DNA from: Rhodococcus opacus B4 | GTDB taxonomy: Bacteria; Actinomycetota; Actinomycetes; Mycobacteriales; Mycobacteriaceae | Assembly (NCBI RefSeq): GCF_000010805.1 | Contig: NC_012522.1 | Location: forward strand, 4,340,001-4,404,000 | Direction: 5' to 3' | DNA: 64,000 nt | Shown here: in pieces, positions 61,519 to 64,000 of the stretch | Layout: every line of letters begins with the position of its first letter | Position numbering within the stretch: position 1 is the first letter of the stretch | Translations under genes and position numbers: made by a program | The notes under the pieces: model-generated | The model's database searches: none | What the model saw: only the letters and a program-made list of their open reading frames with translations | Told to the model about the DNA's origin: nothing

Positions 61519-61612
61519 GGCGGTTCCTCCGGTCGAGGGGATGGGATCGTCTCACTCTCTGTACCCACTTTCGAACGAAGTAGTGATGTGTCGGCGGAAA
61601 CGTCGCGCGTGA

Positions 61613-62908
<1,296 letters not shown>

Positions 62909-62912
62909 GGGG

Positions 62913-63641
62913 TCAGAGCTGGTAGGTGGGTTCGCGCTTCTTCACGTACGCGATGACGCGGTAGGTGATCGGCATGACCAGCACCTCCACGAGGGTCTTC
63001 CACAGGAAGCCGACGATCACGTAGTTGACGAAATCGCTCCACGTGCTGATGCCGATCGCGCCGGCCGCGATGGAGCAGAAGATGAGGGTGTCGGCGAACT
63101 CACCGACGATGGTGGATCCGATGAGCCGCGCCCACAGGTGCTTCTCCTTGGTCCGCTCCTTGATCAGGACCAGCGTCACCGAGTTCAGCATCTGCCCGAC
63201 GAGATAGCCGGCCAGCCCGGCGAGCAGCAGTCGCGGGTAGACGCCGACGACGGACCGCAGCGCTTCCTGGTTCTCGTAGAAGTCGGCGGACGGCAGCTCG
63301 ATGAGGAGCCAGAAGCAGAACGCGGCCAGGATCAGGGCACCGAAGCCCAGGTAGATCGCGCGACGCGTGGACTTGAACCCGTACACCTCGCTGAGCACGT
63401 CGCCGAGGATGTAGGCCAGCGGGAACAGGAAGAAGCCGCCGTCCGTGATGACCGGCAGGATCTGCAGCGGGCCGATCGTGAGCGACGAATCGGCGAAGAA
63501 TGCGACGCCTTTCGTCGCGCAGATATTCGAGATCAGCAGCGTCGCGGTGAACAGGGCGACGAACGTGGGGTAGTACCCCCGGCTGACGTGCGCGAACGTC
63601 GCGTGGTCGTCTGGCTTGGTCTGCTGATCTGAGGCTGTCAC
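62913..63641 (-). CDS. yhhQ: Queuosine precursor transporter
   Basis: A 242-residue VUT (DUF165) transporter with 6-7 membrane segments: NICATKGVAF, DGGFFLFPLAYILGDVLSEVYG, and LVGQMLNSVTLVLIK with GSTIVGEFADTLIF, the conserved family signatures. It imports queuine, preQ0 or preQ1. It is convergent with tgt, which uses these bases. No queuosine biosynthesis genes are nearby, which fits salvage. The start is GTG 63641; TTG 63653 is in frame. Confidence 0.9.
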   Translation of the reverse strand: MTASDQQTKPDDHATFAHVSRGYYPTFVALFTATLLISNICATKGVAFFADSSLTIGPLQILPVITDGGFFLFPLAYILGDVLSEVYGFKSTRRAIYLGFGALILAAFCFWLLIELPSADFYENQEALRSVVGVYPRLLLAGLAGYLVGQMLNSVTLVLIKERTKEKHLWARLIGSTIVGEFADTLIFCSIAAGAIGISTWSDFVNYVIVGFLWKTLVEVLVMPITYRVIAYVKKREPTYQL

Positions 63642-63685
63642 GCCGCCATCCAAGCACCTGCACGGGGAGGGGCGCGAATCAGGAA

Positions 63686-63738
63686 CGGGTGAACGTACCT
63701 TTTGTCCGGTCTGAGGCGTTGAAAGGTACGTTCACCCG
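63686..63738. repeat. Intergenic palindrome G (GGGTGAACGTACC family)
   Basis: CGGGTGAACGTACCTTT (63686-63702) pairs with AAAGGTACGTTCACCCG (63722-63738), perfect over 17 bp. Relative of palindrome A at 36,504. Confidence 0.88.
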
Positions 63739-63771
63739 CGCGGATCGGTCGTGCCAGGTCCGACCCCCGGG

Positions 63772-64000
63772 CTAACCCTGGACGACGCGCGTGCCGCCGG
63801 CCAGCTCGTCGTGCTTGCCCTGCTTGGTGGGGCTGCCGTTGATCGTCACGGCGATGACGATCGCCGCGACGAAACCGAGCAGTCCGAACAGGAACCCGAG
63901 AAACGGGAACCCGCCGAGTGCGGCGAGGACGTAGAAGCCGTTCCGGGTCAGCGACTGCTGCTGGGTGGGCAGTCCGCCGTTCGGGCCCTCGACGCGCAGC
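63772..64000 (-). CDS. RDD-family membrane protein (C-terminal part)
   Basis: The open frame runs off the window end. The visible 76 residues have a hydrophobic helix pair (VLAALGGFPFLGFLFGLLGFV) and end KQGKHDELAGGTRVVQG, the conserved tail of RDD proteins. Function unknown. Confidence 0.75.
   Translation of the reverse strand, partial: LRVEGPNGGLPTQQQSLTRNGFYVLAALGGFPFLGFLFGLLGFVAAIVIAVTINGSPTKQGKHDELAGGTRVVQG

Overview
The window comes from a GC-rich actinobacterium of the mycolic-acid group, most likely a Rhodococcus. The evidence is the GC-biased codon use, many GTG starts, an endolysin with mycobacterial-type LGFP repeats, a cutinase/LysB-like esterase, a CgArsR-like ArsR with a CadI/ArsI partner, and a typical actinobacterial metabolic gene set. 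The genus is an inference from gene content, not from a database match.

Positions 1 to about 25,583 are the right-hand part of a siphovirus-type prophage. It opens with a 5'-truncated beta-helix tailspike facing a lone, reverse-strand O-antigen-polymerase-like membrane protein. The head and tail genes then run rightward in standard order: MuF-like head protein, scaffold, P22-type coat with a C-terminal Ig-like domain, four connector/neck genes, major tail protein, tail chaperones joined by a -1 frameshift, a 1491-residue tape measure, two baseplate/minor tail proteins, a secreted esterase, LysA endolysin, three small membrane proteins and several tail or receptor-binding candidates. A reverse-strand lipoprotein and a tyrosine integrase close the element, next to a tRNA-Arg-like 3' fragment that marks the right attachment site. 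Terminase, portal, replication and immunity genes are not in the window and should lie to the left. A compact tRNA-like fold sits between the MuF and scaffold genes.

From 25.6 kb onward the sequence is chromosome. It holds a divergent cadI/arsR metal(loid) pair with twin operators (25.6-26.6 kb); a LysR gene and a catabolic cluster of MHS transporter, FAH-family hydrolase, SDR and D-2-hydroxyacid dehydrogenase (27.1-32.7 kb); SHOCT and DUF6325 proteins; a cation/H+ antiporter overlapping an MFS exporter; a serine beta-lactamase-like lipoprotein; a Vsr/5-methylcytosine methyltransferase pair (39.2-40.8 kb); tyrA, a tadA operon, a CsbD stress gene and tRNA-Ser(CGA) (42.7-45.2 kb); a YceI protein and a sterol-desaturase-family enzyme; an IclR-regulated Rieske oxygenase/reductase unit with a tiny third gene (47.4-50.5 kb); a TetR-MMPL-heterodimeric ABC exporter region (51.5-58.3 kb); a Tat-exported sulfatase with a secreted partner; and a tgt/yhhQ queuosine-precursor salvage pair (61.6-63.6 kb).

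Eight 40 to 53-bp near-perfect palindromes from at least three sequence families are scattered only through the chromosomal part, from 36.5 kb onward. In four of them the TGA inside the GTGAG end is the stop codon of the neighbouring gene. This is the most unusual structural pattern in the window.
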